Shown: positions 40,211 through 52,241 of the stretch, piece by piece
How the letters are laid out: each line of letters begins with the position of its first letter
How positions within the stretch are numbered: position 1 is the stretch's first letter
Source: Protula sp. h YS-2021
Taxonomy: Eukaryota; Annelida; Polychaeta; Sabellida; Serpulidae
Assembly (NCBI GenBank): GCA_949752745.1
Contig: OX457031.1
Coordinates: 41,265,502 to 41,329,501, forward strand
Direction of reading: 5' to 3'
DNA length: 64,000 bases
The notes under the pieces: generated by a model
The model's database searches: none
What the model was told of the DNA's origin: nothing
What the model saw: the letters and a program-made list of their open reading frames with translations, nothing else
Position numbers and translations under genes: made by a program

Positions 40211-43200
40211 TTGCTATCCTTCCTTCAAGACAATTTCGGTGAAAGAGTAGAAGAGTTATCTCAATCATGTTTGAATAGGATAGTAAGGTTTTTCATAATC
40301 CTTAGTTTTATCTATTTTAACAGTTTTTATTATTCCCATTGAAAACGTTACTTTCAAAATAAATAATCATTATTGTTCAAAGGTGGATGCACTAACAAAA
40401 CTGGCGAAGGATGATTTATGCAAACTTGCTATCAAGATAGGAAAATTGGGAAAGTGTTGGACGCCGCCCAAAAGGGGTCAACAGGTAACTGTGCTACCAT
40501 TGAAGATTCAAGAAATATTTTTATTATTATATAGGAAACATAACATTTTGTCAATCATTAAAAGGCTTGCAGATGTGCATGCGTAATATGGAGTTGCTTA
40601 GACATTGCCTGTAGTGATGTTAGACAGTGGGGTACACAGTTATTTATAATAAAAATTTCAAACGTTGATTAACCACGATGTCAATTACGTATGAAACGTA
40701 TAGTATTAATCTTTATATTTCAGTAAAAATAAAAAGCTTAGTACGCGAAATTGAAGAGCATTCCAAAAACAAGAAGAAAGAGCTAAATTCAACAAAACCA
40801 TCGAAAAAAAAGTAAATGGCACTAAGGAAAATTACGTTTTATTGTAGCATTAATGCTATAAAGATGTTAGCAATTTTTTATACAAAGTACTTCATACACA
40901 AGAATGTCCGTGGACATTGAGTCCAGCTACCTATCACAACACATATCAACATGCCCAAATTGTAATATTTGGCGAATTTACAAACAATACCAACAAATTA
41001 GTTGATCGTGTTGGAAAATCAAGGTCAGATACTAAGGTATCCTAAACAGTAGCTTTAGTATTGACAGCATTAGAAACTTGCCGGATAAAAACTCCAGCCA
41101 AGATCGCGCATTTTGGCACTTTTTGGTTTAATGCCAACAAGGTAATTTTCTGGTAGAGAAGCACCTAGAAAACATTCACACATAGTACCAAACTGATTTT
41201 AACACACCTGTGGGAGAAGAAAGACTTAGGAGACTTGGAAGAAAAGTCTAACACATACACACACGCACACATACACACATCCGGATCACGGACAGTCGGA
41301 TCCATTAATTATGTTTCCGCTTTTATTGTGTTATCTTGTGTTAAACAAGTAGCTTGGAAGGACATTTCTGTTACTGTACAACAATGAAAACTGCCGTTAA
41401 AAATATTTGGTCAAGTTTGACGTCGTAATAATGTTGTAATAGTGATAACACGCGTGATTATGTAGTAATTGTTGCATTTCAAACTTTTCATTTTGTCTCG
41501 TTCAGAGGAAAATTGATCCTATTAAAATAAGAATCACATGGATGCACGTCAATCAACGCGGCAAGTGGACTAAAGTACGCCTAAAAGAAGGTGGCGGCTT
41601 ACGAGAAATAGACATGCAACGTTACGCAACCGTCGATGCAGTTCTGAACGAAGCTTGCAAAATTTATTTCCCCGAAGAAAACACAGCAAGGGGTCCTTTG
41701 ACTGACTTATCCATCTTTTTTGTGATTTTAAGGGGAACGTATTGATAAGTTTTTTTTATGTTAGCGGTAATCAATGCTGCTTAGAAGACTGTCTTAAGGC
41801 AGGTTGCTTGTTTATTTCACGTACGCTATTTTACGTTGTTTCCAATCAAAATCTGACGGCTCACATACATTATCTGGCATGTCGAAAAGCTTTAACAAAC
41901 ATGATATGCCTAACACGTTCACAAGCATTAAAACATATGAAATAAAAGCTCTTCCGAAAAAACTTCTTCCACACATGAATATACCTGGTACATCCAAAAA
42001 CGTTGGAGAATTTGTAATACCTAGTACATCCAAACAAGCTGGAGACTACCACAAAGAACATAAGAGATTTCCAGCTGGAGACCACGATAGGAAGGAAGTG
42101 ACTCTTTACCCTGTCGTGAGTACGTGTACAAACCGTGTACATGTTTTGAACGTCACTTATCATATGAGACATGTGAGCATACATGTTTCAACAGAACAAG
42201 AAGAAAACATTACACTTTTCAACCGAGAAAAACATGGTGACCTGTGTGGAAAAAATGGTAAGACCTATTTCGACGAACGGGCGTCAATTTTAGAAGTTGA
42301 CGACGATAAAGACCTTATTATATACCAACCAGCATCACTGTAGAGTTATGACATGCATTTAATTTTGGGAACGATTGGTCGTGAGAAAGAATGTAAAGAC
42401 TTGCAATATTGGAAATATTCCTCATGCCGATTATGACAAAATAACAATAAATAGAAGAAAAAGACTGGGTAGCGGAGCTTTTGGAATAGTGTCTCTGGGG
42501 CGATGGATGGGAACAGAGTTGGCGGTTAAAGAATTCAAGATTACCGGGCGAAACAAACAAAGAGCATTGGGATTGATTGAAAATGAGAAGAAAATTTTAG
42601 GGTGTGTCAGACATCCAAGTATTGTGACCCTGATAGCTACATCAGCAAAATGGACCTGGTACTATTGCTTTCAGTATATTACCTTAGAAAGGGCACTTTT
42701 TACTGCAAAACCATACGAAGTCATTCATTTTGATAAAAAACAATGCATGGGCATTTCAACGGAACTTGCACAGGCTGTCTCGTATCTTCACGCATTGGAG
42801 CCACAAGTCATACTTCAGGATATCAAACCATCCAACACTCTATTTAACACAAAAACTGGCACTATAAAAGTGTGTGATCTTGGTGTAAACAGCTTCAAGA
42901 AATTAGATCAGTGTACTACGACAATGTTCAGGACACCAGGCACTCTAATGTATAAGGTCCCCGAATACCTTTTGCAGAAAAGGACCCACGCGATGTTTGG
43001 GCAATGTGAGGCTCAATCGTTGAGCTATTTACAAGGGCTGACTTTGATAACATTCCTGAAGATTATGAGGGAGACTATGAGGAATACTTCAATGACACGA
43101 AAGACACTACCACCCAATGTTGCAGAGGTTCAAAGGTTTTGACGGTTGCTTTGAATTCGGCCCAAACAAACGCCTTACCTCAATTGAAGTATTGGGAATA

Positions 43201-43221
43201 ATTATGCCAGAGGACATTTAG
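40211..43221 (+). pseudogene. Frameshifted SAM-like / basic domain / protein kinase gene relic
   Basis: Candidate exons run rightward. Exon A is 40211-40282 (LLSFLQDNFGERVEELSQ, donor GTAAGG) and B is 40383-40484 (VDALTKLAKDDLCKLAIKIG, donor GTAACT). They join in phase 0 and look like a SAM-type helical domain (tentative). C is 40724-40811, Lys-rich. D begins at 41506 and encodes KWTKVRLKEGGGLREI and IYFPEENTARGPLTDL. This pattern resembles a domain I recall next to kinases in uncharacterised cnidarian, sponge and mollusc proteins. Its frame then shifts near 41720 and again near 41850. The kinase part spans 42375-43142 in one frame and shows GSGAFG, AVKEF, a catalytic loop and a VPE motif. 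Its C-lobe continues only in other frames (DVWAM, stop, GSIVELF near 42985-43030; then FEFGPNKRLTSIEVL to a stop at 43221). Exon phases around C also do not fit. I infer a decayed gene; sequencing error is the alternative. Confidence 0.75.
42375..43142 (+). pseudogene. Kinase domain segment of the relic
   Basis: Residue numbers count from the ATG at 42375. The Gly-rich loop is at 31-37 (LGSGAFG) and the Lys of the VAIK motif is K52. The HRD motif reads LQD at 147-149: the His and Arg are lost but the catalytic Asp149, Lys151 and Asn154 of DIKPSN are kept. DFG reads DLG at 168-170 and APE reads VPE at 195-197. Overall resemblance is to tyrosine-kinase-like or other Ser/Thr kinases of the animal innate-signalling type (inference). 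After KRTHA the frame leaves the kinase fold, so the last 50 residues of this open frame are not kinase sequence. Confidence 0.75.
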
Positions 43222-44970
43222 TCCGTGCACTTTTAATGTGAAATTTATGATATAGTTGCCATTGGTTTAAATGCATCAAGTTTGCTAAAATAAGGTTCAA
43301 CTTGCTGGAATGCTAAAGTGCTGAGTATTTTAAACATATGATCATCAAAGCAGAGTACCAAAACTAATTTCTGCATTTAAAAGCTTACATAAGTTATCAG
43401 TATGTGATACATATGCTTTCAGACAAGCCAGATTTCATGTACAATTCGAAGTCATTTCCAAGAAATGTATATTTCTTACGTGAACTACATGTTAATATGG
43501 AATATTCAAGTTTGAAGAAAAATATCATTTTGAAATAAACTGTAAATAGAGAATTAGATGCGTGCATAATATAACCAATTACGATATTAAACAAGCACTA
43601 TAAATTCAGTTTAGACCTTCGATAGTGTTACAGATCCCTAGATCGCGTAAACTTGATCATTTGCAAGTAACACATATATACACTTACCTTCAGTTAAAAA
43701 AGTAAACATGAACGTTTAAACAGATAAATGTTAAATAACTCGTAAATACTATGGGTGCCGTCAAATGGATATTTCTACAGATGGCAGGAAACATAGATCT
43801 GAATCGATATATGTGGCAGAATTATAATCTTACATGAAACGAAAGTCGAGACAAAAATTTGTGGCGTGTGCCGTAATCTATGTCATAATACACAAATTGA
43901 TTTGCTTTTGTAAGATGTGTACGTGTAACAAAACACTGACTGATAAGTATTTACATCATGTTGCTCTCTATTTCCAAACCTTGCACAGTGGCCTATATGT
44001 TTTCGTGAAATACCCACTACTGAAAAAGGGACACAGGATCCCAAAACGAAAACACTAACTACTCGATCACTTGACAAGTTCTGACAGTTGAGGCTTTACA
44101 AATAACAAATTTGTGACAAGATATTGGACTATATAAACCAAGTTCTGTTGTTTTCATATACAGGTAATTAGGATTAGCTTTTTTGTTTTTGTTGTGATGC
44201 CCACAGGATGAAACTTAAAGCCACGTTGGGTTTTAGATGGCAGTCAGGTGAAATAAAATAAGAGACCATGTGGCGAAGTTCAGTTTCTTTTTTTGGACAT
44301 AATTTATTAGATTGGCAAACATATTTGCAAAGATCTAGGCTATTTTAAAAACTGAAAAATTTTAAAGCATTGTATTTGGTAACATTCTCATATACCGTAT
44401 TCCTGGCTAAATAGATATTTTTAAACAGTTACAATTGTTTGATTTGAGATTATACATTTTTAATCATCGTCTTAGTTGCAATCGTTGAAAATAATATTAC
44501 CAAGAATATAGTTTGGTATGAACATGTATCAGTAAAAGATTAGGCTACATATATAATTTTATTATCATATTCAATTAACACATGTCTGGTCTTGCTTGAA
44601 ACATTATTTTATCCATAAAATTGGCAAATACTGCATATAAAACAGTTTACATATTTACAGATATAAGTGAGGAGATCGTCTACATAGCAATTAGGATTAA
44701 TATATCAGTCATGAATGAGCATTCACATGTTCGGGAACACAAGAATATAAATTAACAATTAATGAAATGAAATAACACTAGGTACAGGTTGTATGTTTAT
44801 GCCTTATAAAGGATGTTGTTTTTATTGGCTACAGAATTAAGCAGTCTGAGTCTTTACATGCAAACTAAATTATAGCATTGTTCATGTCAAGGTAAGTTGA
44901 ATGAAAAGCTGTGCTTGGTATTGCATAGTTTCGACACAAGATGTTAACCAACTCAACAAATTCATCACAA
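43222..44970. other. Gene-poor DNA
   Basis: AT-rich 3' flank of the kinase relic. Overlapping short frames at 43834-44077 lack domains. Confidence 0.4.
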
Positions 44971-44971
44971 C

Positions 44972-45099
44972 ACCCTAACTCTGAGAAATTACTAGCGTAT
45001 AAATGTGCCCAAGAGTCTACATCGTCCATGCAAATACCCTAACTCTGAGAAATTATTAGCGTATAAATGTGCACAAGCGTCTACATCGTCCATACAAAT
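44972..45099. repeat. 64-bp tandem duplication
   Basis: ACCCTAACTCTGAGAAATTA begins at 44972 and at 45036. The copies differ at about five sites. The duplication abuts the 3' end of the integrase-core element. Confidence 0.9.
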
Positions 45100-45112
45100 A
45101 CCAGTACCATAA

Positions 45113-45995
45113 TTACGCGCCCCAACGATTTCGGGTTTTGTGATAGCTCACATCTGGCTTGCCACTGGGCGACTCTGCATTTCGTTTGCTGTGTATGCGA
45201 TGGAGATCCCATTCAATTCCTACTTGATGTAATTCTTTTCGTATGATTCGGGTGAAACAAAATCTCAAACACTCTATGTGAATTGGCTGATGGACTTGAA
45301 ATTCGCCGCAATCCTGCATATCCTTGAAGAAGTTCATCCACCATCGAGTCCCTTGTCTACGCAAAATACTCCACTATGCCTCAATGCGTTGTTTAAAAGT
45401 GCTCTCACCGAACATGCTATTCAATCCAGAAAATGGATCTGCGCAGTCAAGTGTGAAATATGGTTGAATCAGCTTTAATAAAGAATTTTCAGTACCGAGA
45501 TCACACCGCAAAATTCGAAGCACACATTTATATTGTTTTAACGAGTCCAAGTAATGCTTCAAGATATCATTGGGGTTATTATTTGTTCTTCCTACCTCCA
45601 TCCAAAGAATTTTGTGGCTGTAACCATTAATTGCGCCATGTATCATTAAGCGCTTGGCCTTTCGTGTCTGTACAATTTTGGGATCTATTATCCACAATAG
45701 TTCCGAAATAGTTTTCCTCGGAACTTTCAAATTATATTTGAAAGTCACCCTTTTCCATATAGCCTTATATGCAAGCGATTTTCCACCCCTTTTAATTCTT
45801 GTAATAATGCTGTAATTACATCGTTAAGGGGAGAAGCAATGTCCCAAAAAGGTCTTCTTTGCAATCCAAAACATTTGATAAACCGTTTTAAATGTATCAA
45901 GCTAATTTTAATCCCATTCGAAACCAAAAGAGTTAATACTATTTCCTTGTCATCGGGATCTCAAATTGAAATATTGTTTAATCAATTGGTCTCTG
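45113..45995 (-). pseudogene. Decayed integrase-core (DDE) transposon protein
   Basis: Read right to left, an N-terminal helical region (RDQLIKQYFNLR near 45990, then ISLIHLKRFIKCFGLQRR at 45927-45745) leads to the catalytic core at 45748-45374 (IHGAINGYSHKILWMEVGRT, RCDLGTEN, FGESTFKQRIEA) and a C-terminal part at 45364-45113 (WWMNFFKDMQDCG, PSGKPDVSY). This matches the animal 'integrase core domain' proteins that are mobile-element derived (family knowledge). The segments are in different frames and joined by frameshifts. The core runs directly from IIDPKIVQTRKAKRL to MIHGAING. The stretch that normally carries the first catalytic Asp (WHxDGxDKL) is therefore deleted, while the second Asp (RCDLGTEN) and the Glu of RIEA remain. 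It is inactive. Confidence 0.85.
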
Positions 45996-46555
45996 TAAGT
46001 AAGTGCATTTCCATGAAGAAGTGGGTTATAAGCAGGTGAAACCCATTAAACACACGAGTACCAAACAGAGATTACAAGAAGACAAAGGCAAGAAAAGCGA
46101 CATGTCTGAAAAATAAAATATTTAATTCAGATATATGGAGAACAGGAAAGAATTGATGATTGGTAACAGGCACTTAAAGCACTACTTAAAACATTACTTT
46201 TAAATAACAGCAGCCTATAGTCAAATATTAATTTTTGCAAATATTTTTTTTTAGATTAGATTTTTAGATTACATATATATAATGTTTAGGTACTACTATA
46301 AGTTTCTTTTGAAACTGTTCTCTCTGCACTATTTTGATTGAATAAGAAATAGAATAAGTACAAATGAAATGTACTCACCATTGAAAGTAGTTTTACGATT
46401 GTGCAGAAAATACCATATACAATGATTCACCGTTTAAATACTGGTAAAAACAAAGAACAAACAAACGCCACTCAAACGAAGCATGTGATATAGCTTCAGC
46501 TACACAAATCGATCATAATAGCTGAGGTACTTTGCACTTGTTGAACTTGTGCTAC

Positions 46556-46790
46556 TTCACATTTTGAAGTTCAAAAACCGAATTCGTTTCTGCTACTTCA
46601 TATTTTGAAGTTAAAAAAAAAACGAATTCGTTTGTTGAAATTTTGCTTCATATGTTGAAGTTCAAAAAAGAAATTCAAAATATGAATTCTTTTGTTCAAA
46701 TGTTTATTCTTGTTTTTAAGTTAAAAAAGAAGTTCAAAATATGAATTCTTTTTCTTAAATGCTGCTTTATGTTTTGAACTTCGAAAATTA
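46556..46790. repeat. Imperfect tandem repeat with self-complementary units
   Basis: Three to four units of about 70-80 bp are built from TTCATATTTTGAAGTT, AAAAAACGAATTCGTTTG and TTCAAAATATGAATTC. Each unit contains the inverted pair TTCATATTTTGAA and TTCAAAATATGAA, so single strands could form hairpins. Confidence 0.7.
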
Positions 46791-47180
46791 GCTGAAGCGT
46801 TGGCAACCAGAATTTAAATTTAGCATCTGCGTTGTTTGTGACCTCACCTCCACAGCCAGTTAAGAGAAGACTGTTATTCTACACTCCAGTAACGTCATAT
46901 GTTGCACTTTTAGCTATGAGATTGTTGTAAATTCTGTTAACTTATTACCAGCAATTACGAACAGAATAATTAAACCACAGCTGATATTAAAGTGAAATAG
47001 CTAAATGTTGAATTTACAGTAATGGAAAAGCATTTTACCATCAAGGACGAAATATTCTTAAGACTTGGATATATTATTAATGTTGTGTTGTCTTTAAACT
47101 ATGAGCCTGGCTGATTAAATTTTAAGACACACAGCGGAACAATTCTTTTGCATCAATTGTATGGTGAAAAATGTGCTTAC

Positions 47181-47269
47181 GCTTTCTTCTAGGAAAGGGG
47201 CAATTTTTAATGTGAAGTCGTTGTTGTTGAATTGTGCAACAACTTCTTTGAAGTCACTGATGCATTCAC
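47181..47269 (-). CDS. Predicted exon following the TSP1 exon
   Basis: On the minus strand an acceptor (CTGTTTTCAG) precedes 89 nt ending at a strong donor (AGC|GTAAGC). Phase 1 at the start is the only open phase and gives 29 residues beginning ECISDFKEVVAQF and ending APFLEES. It fits the phase left by the TSP1 exon at 47682. The peptide is not a family I recognise. The donor means the gene continues further downstream, at lower coordinates, in exons I could not find. Confidence 0.5.
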
Positions 47270-47681
47270 CTGAAAACAGAACAAAGGGCTAACAACATAA
47301 ACGTTTACTTTTCCTCATGTGCAATGAACTTACATGTCCTTATTGATATTTGTCCCTGAAAATTTTTATAATTACAAATGCGTGTTCCATCTTGGAGAAC
47401 CTACAGAACATATTTTATTAAATTTGAATTCAGGCTCATTGAAGCAGCGGCGCAACATTGAAACATCGATAGAGAATTGTTAGTTTCCAATTTCTACTTT
47501 GAAATTCTGAGACGTTTTTCGATATAGGGCAAAAATACCTTTTCGTACTTTCATAACAATGGCTCTTAATCTCTGTATTTATATTTATATATAATATACA
47601 TGTTCAATGTTTCAAGCATCCTTTAAATGGTAAAATGGTAAATGAGGAGCTTAAATGGTAATTTGCCACAACCGGTTTAAC

Positions 47682-47837
47682 TTAAACAGCATTGTTCGTC
47701 TGTTAGCTCTCCGGCACAGTCGCTCTCTGTGACGTCACAATTGTTGCTTTCACAAGTTCGGCTTCTCTGCTGTGTGCCCTGCCCACAAGTGCTAGTACAA
47801 GAGCCTACGTCATTCCAGTTATTCCACTTTGCAGGAG
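47682..47837 (-). CDS. Thrombospondin type 1 (TSP1) domain exon
   Basis: The minus strand reads acceptor TTATTTTAG, then a 156-nt phase 1-1 exon. The residues are PAKWNNWNDVGSCTSTCGQG, then TQQRSRTCESNNC and further Cys. WxxW, CTxTCGxG, the basic QQRSR strand and Cys at regular spacing are hallmarks of the extracellular TSP1 repeat, which binds matrix glycans and proteins. Ending at TTAA|GTTAAA keeps phase 1 and joins the exon at 47269. If the donor is not used, translation stops at TAA 47679-47677. The exon accepts the phase-1 end of the Thr-rich block at 53892 and would place a Cys just before the TSP1 start. The symmetrical 1-1 phase is typical of shuffled extracellular domains. Confidence 0.8.
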
Positions 47838-49327
47838 CTAAAATAATTAAAATTATGGCTTTTCCTTGTGCAAAATGACTAATAGCGGTTTTTATAATGC
47901 ACAGATAAACGTTTCCTCATCTCCACTTCTCGTATATCACCATCTTCAAACTCAAAATTTATCGTCTTGATCTACTTTTTGTCCATGAGTTCTCGGGATC
48001 TCAAGTCAATCATCGCATTAAGCAACAATTATAGTTGGATTCATCGGGATTTCAAGGACACTTCGTCGTCTTTGCTGAATCAACGAATGTCTATAACTGG
48101 AGTGGAAAGAGGGGCAGCTATGTTCATACCTTCTGCACAGCGCCATCTGTTACCCATTATGATTAATACGAGACAGACACTACACAAAACGTTAAGAATC
48201 ATTGTCTGTAAGAGTTTAAATATATCAAGATTGCCTTATTTTTGGATTTCTCACGATTGAAACAATCCGGTGTGAAGAAAGATACTACATGACACACCGA
48301 ATGCTATTTTCAAGATCTTTTATCCGTTGATAAATGATATAATGCATATGTTTTCAAACTTATATTATGAACAAAAAAACAACATTTCACTGACTGTCTA
48401 CCCACTGTCTACCCATGTATGCAAGGTAAAAATTTCCAGGTAAAGCAGATATTATTTGAGTAAAATCTTATTGTTAGGATAGCTCCTTCACCTGGGATTA
48501 TTTATATTGTATTCTTACTGAATTGGATTTTGAAAATTGATATACTGCGAGCATGCAAGACCTTTTAAACATAAATTTTGAAAAATGCTTGTGCTTAATT
48601 CTATAATAAAATGAGACAAGACAAAGAGCGAGGGATGTTGTAAACAAAACATAATTCTAAAAATAACTCTGAAACAAAATTAATCGACTATTTCTTTCTA
48701 ATTCTGAAATTAAAAATTCACTTAGTAACTCCTCATACATCATACATAGTTCTATTTGTATTACTCAATGCAAAAATTCATAAACTGGCCTATTCAAAAA
48801 TACCGTTTTTGTGGTTAGGCTCATTTACAAGGAAGGAGCCAGTAATCGGGGCTTATTATAAGTCGGTTCGTCTGTTTCTCTCAGAGACCAAGGACTGGAC
48901 CATAGAGGATTTCAGCAGGGCAGAGACTTTCTGTGTCAGTCTGAGATCTTGTGATATCGAGGACATAAACCACGAAGGCAGAATGTCGAGAAGATAAACC
49001 ATAAAAGCAAGACCCTCTGCCACAATGTGGCATCACAGCGAATAGTGCCCTGTCACGGCAAGGTACAGAAATTATTACAAATGACACAGGAGCAGAGCTG
49101 CACTCGTATCCCCGTATAGCACAACTTTCATCCCACGCTTCTCCTTGGCCTAAGCTCACGATTTCATAAGCCAAACTTTTCTCGAAAGATGTAATCCATA
49201 AGATCTACTTCCACTACTAATGGAACAAATTTGATCATTTTAGGGTATTCTCGGGATAAAAAGCAGGTTTTCGCAGCCAGCTATTTGGAGATTTATACTT
49301 AAACGATATCGGCTCCTTACAAAGCAC
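47838..49327. other. Intron-like or intergenic DNA
   Basis: Lies between the TSP1 exon and the inverted-repeat element. Opposing frames at 48809-49174 overlap without recognisable domains. Confidence 0.4.
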
Positions 49328-50216
49328 GGCCGGTGTTGGGGGCCAGATTGAGTGCCAGGCTGAATTGAGTGCACGCATTTCGGACTGCAGCTGGTGCAGT
49401 TCGTATTGAGTCCCGGGCCAGAATGAGTCTCTTAATCCTTTGTATACTTATCATATATATATCCAAATGCACATACTTAACACAGTGAATAATATCTATC
49501 TCATTCTTCTCGTTAACTTGAGAATTTGATTCAGAATTTTCAGACGATTCCATTGCTTTTTTCTGGCTCAGATTATTATTTTCCCAGTTACTCAACAACA
49601 ACTAAATTCATTCCCGAAATAAATTAATTGTCACACGGTATTGTAATCAGGTCCTTGCTAATTGGATAAAATACTCGAAGTGCACATAACTGAGTATATT
49701 TAATTATAATTGCAATAACCATTAATAATCCAGCCTGAGTAGCATGAATAGGAAATGCCACAGGATTCTATTGACACGCAGTGATCCCATTTAATTGCAA
49801 TCAAACGAAGGGAGATTTTATATGCAATATAATTACTCGCCTTTCAATTGTTTGACATCAATAGTCCTTGTGGATCCATTAATCGATCTGCAGATTTAAT
49901 ACAATCCAAACACCAATTTCTCAACTTCGAGATCCACGTATAAGTAATTAAAAAAACAACGCTAAAAACAATCTCTTTAATGATCTGAGATGAATGAGCG
50001 ATTAACAATGTCTTGATAAGTTGTCTAAGTTACCTTTCTTTCACAACCCTACTCTTAAGTAAACATCTATTGAGAAAACATTTCGCGTTTTCACGCGAAT
50101 GTTCCCCGGGCCCAATTGAGTGCGTCCCCTTCCCGAATGGGTTGCCTCATTATAAAGGAATGTATAGTAAATCGACTCAATTCAGCCTTCACTCAATCTG
50201 TCCCGCAACACCGGCC
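49328..50216. mobile_element. Non-autonomous DNA element with about 42-bp terminal inverted repeats
   Basis: The left end reads GGCCGGTGTTGGGGGCCAGA then TTGAGTG and GGCTGAATTGAGT. The right end (complement strand) reads GGCCGGTGTTGCGGGACAGA with the same continuation. Short TTGAGT-like motifs recur every 20-30 bp inside both ends, as transposase-binding sub-terminal repeats often do. The 889-bp body encodes nothing recognisable. No clear target duplication was found, so the superfamily is undetermined. Confidence 0.75.
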
Positions 50217-52241
50217 TGTTGTGACTGACCCGTGAACAAACGAGGAGTAAAGCAAATGAATTCAAGCCGTAGTCATCAGAGCCCTGTTTGAGGGTAACGC
50301 AGCCCTGGGGTCTCTTCGAAAGTCTCTAGGAGCGGCTCTGTAAGTGCGAAATGCACAATGACATCGCTACCCTCGGGTAGTAGTCTTCTGCTTTGGCTAA
50401 AACCGTCTTTTTTAAAGGTTTATAGATTTGCCATAACAACCATATAATGTATTTACCATTAAGACAAAGAAAAATTAAACATCGGTCACATTATCAGACA
50501 ACTTTAATTTCTCAGGTTTCTTTAAATATGTCTCAGAGGGATATGGTGTTGGCTGTCATGTACTTAGCAGACACTTCGCTGTTCGAGGAAGCTTTGATAT
50601 CCTTTAGAAATGTCACATTAATGTTTACCCTCCAATCAGCTTTAGCATCAGTCATGAAAATTAGTAAATTTTACGCTTTCGGGCACGGTTTGCTTAAAGA
50701 GAATAGAATGTAAGATAGAGAGGGGTATTTGGAAGACCAGCGTATCTTTGGAGCGGTTGGGGGAATAGGGAGTAACGCCATATAGCGACGGCAGTTATTA
50801 CAATGTTCCAGGAAATTAGACTGTAAGTGGCGGTATATATGACGTGGTATCCAAGTTGGCCCATTCGAATAAGATCATATTAAGGTAGAAAAGTCCAGCA
50901 AATCACCAACTCTCTCAATGCTCTAATAATATCATCATATCCGGAGCATTATTGACAATAAAAAATCGAAATGCGCTGCAATCGTTGCTTACATTTGCAT
51001 GTCTTGGCACCTGTCTCCAGGCAAAAGGGGAATACGAGGCAACTTGGTATGGTACTGGTCCCTCCGCTTGTCTATATCAGCTAGACACATGCACCAATTT
51101 GGAAAGGACAGATTTCGATAGGGATTCATGCGTTCAGTTTCAATCGCATGTTTCGTTGCAAGGTTGGTGAATGTTCCCCGGGCCCAATTGAGTGCGTCCC
51201 CTTTCCGAATGGGTTGCCTCATTATAAAGGAATGTATAGTAAATCGACTCAATTCAGCCTTCGCTCAGTCTGTCCCGCAACACCGGCCTGTTGTGACTGA
51301 CCCGTGAACAAACGAGGAGTAAAGCAAATGAATTCAAGCCGTAGTCATCAGAGCCCTGTTTGAGGGTAACGCAGCCCTGGGGTCTCTTCGAAAGTCTCTA
51401 GGAGCGGCTCTGTAAGTGCGAAATGCACAATGACATCGCTACCCTCGGGTAGTAGTCTTCTGCTTTGGCTAAAACCGTCTTTTTTAAAGGTTTATAGATT
51501 TGCCATAACAACCATATAATGTATTTACCATTAAGACAAAGAAAAATTAAACATCGGTCACATTATCAGACAACTTTAATTTCTCAGGTTTCTTTAAATA
51601 TGTCTCAGAGGGATATGGTGTTAGCTGTCATGTACTTAGCAGACACTTCGCTGTTCGAGGAAGCTTTGATATCCTTTAGAAATGTCACATTAATGTTTAC
51701 CCTCCAATCAGCTTTAGCATCAGTCATGAAAATTAGTAAATTTTACGCTTTCGGGCACGGTTTGCTTAAAGAGAATAGAATGTAAGATAGAGAGGGGTAT
51801 TTGGACGACCAGCGTATCTTTGGAGCGGTTGGGGGGAATAGGGAGTAACGCCATATAGCGACGGCAGTTATTGCAATGTTCCAGGAAATTAGACTGTAAG
51901 TGGCGGTATATATGACGTGGTATCCAAGTTGGCCCATTCGAATAAGATCATATTAAGGTAGAAAAGTCCAGCAAATCGCCAACTCTCTCAATGCTCTAAT
52001 AATATCATCATATCCGGAGCATTATTGACAATAAAAAATCGAAATGCGCTGTAATCGTTGTTTACATTTGCATGTCTTGGCACCTGTCTCCAGGCAGAAG
52101 GGGAATACGAGGCAACTTGGTATGGTACTGGTCCCTCCGCTTGTCTATATCAGCTAGACACATGCACCAATTTGGATAGGACAGATTTCGATAGGGATTC
52201 ATGCGTTCAGTTTCAATCGCATGTTTCGTTGCAAGGTTGGT
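50097..52241. repeat. 1.07-kb tandem duplication
   Basis: Copy one is 50097-51168 and copy two 51169-52241, differing by about a dozen substitutions and one extra G. GAATG is present at the start of copy one, at the junction and after copy two, so the duplication has 5-bp microhomology. The unit starts inside the right part of the inverted-repeat element and includes its terminus. Frames at 50447-50713 and 51519-51785 are the same 88-codon frame in each copy, and 50952-51170 and 52058-52243 another pair. Neither has a recognised domain, so I do not call them genes. Confidence 0.95.

Noticed and set aside
41870..42184. Minus-strand frames opposite the kinase linker
   Set aside because: They are antisense to a region whose plus-strand pieces are collinear with the kinase relic; no domain on the minus strand.
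50447..51785. The 88-codon frame found twice as a duplicated gene
   Set aside because: The repetition is explained by the 1.07-kb DNA duplication. No recognised domain, splice pattern or codon evidence supports coding.
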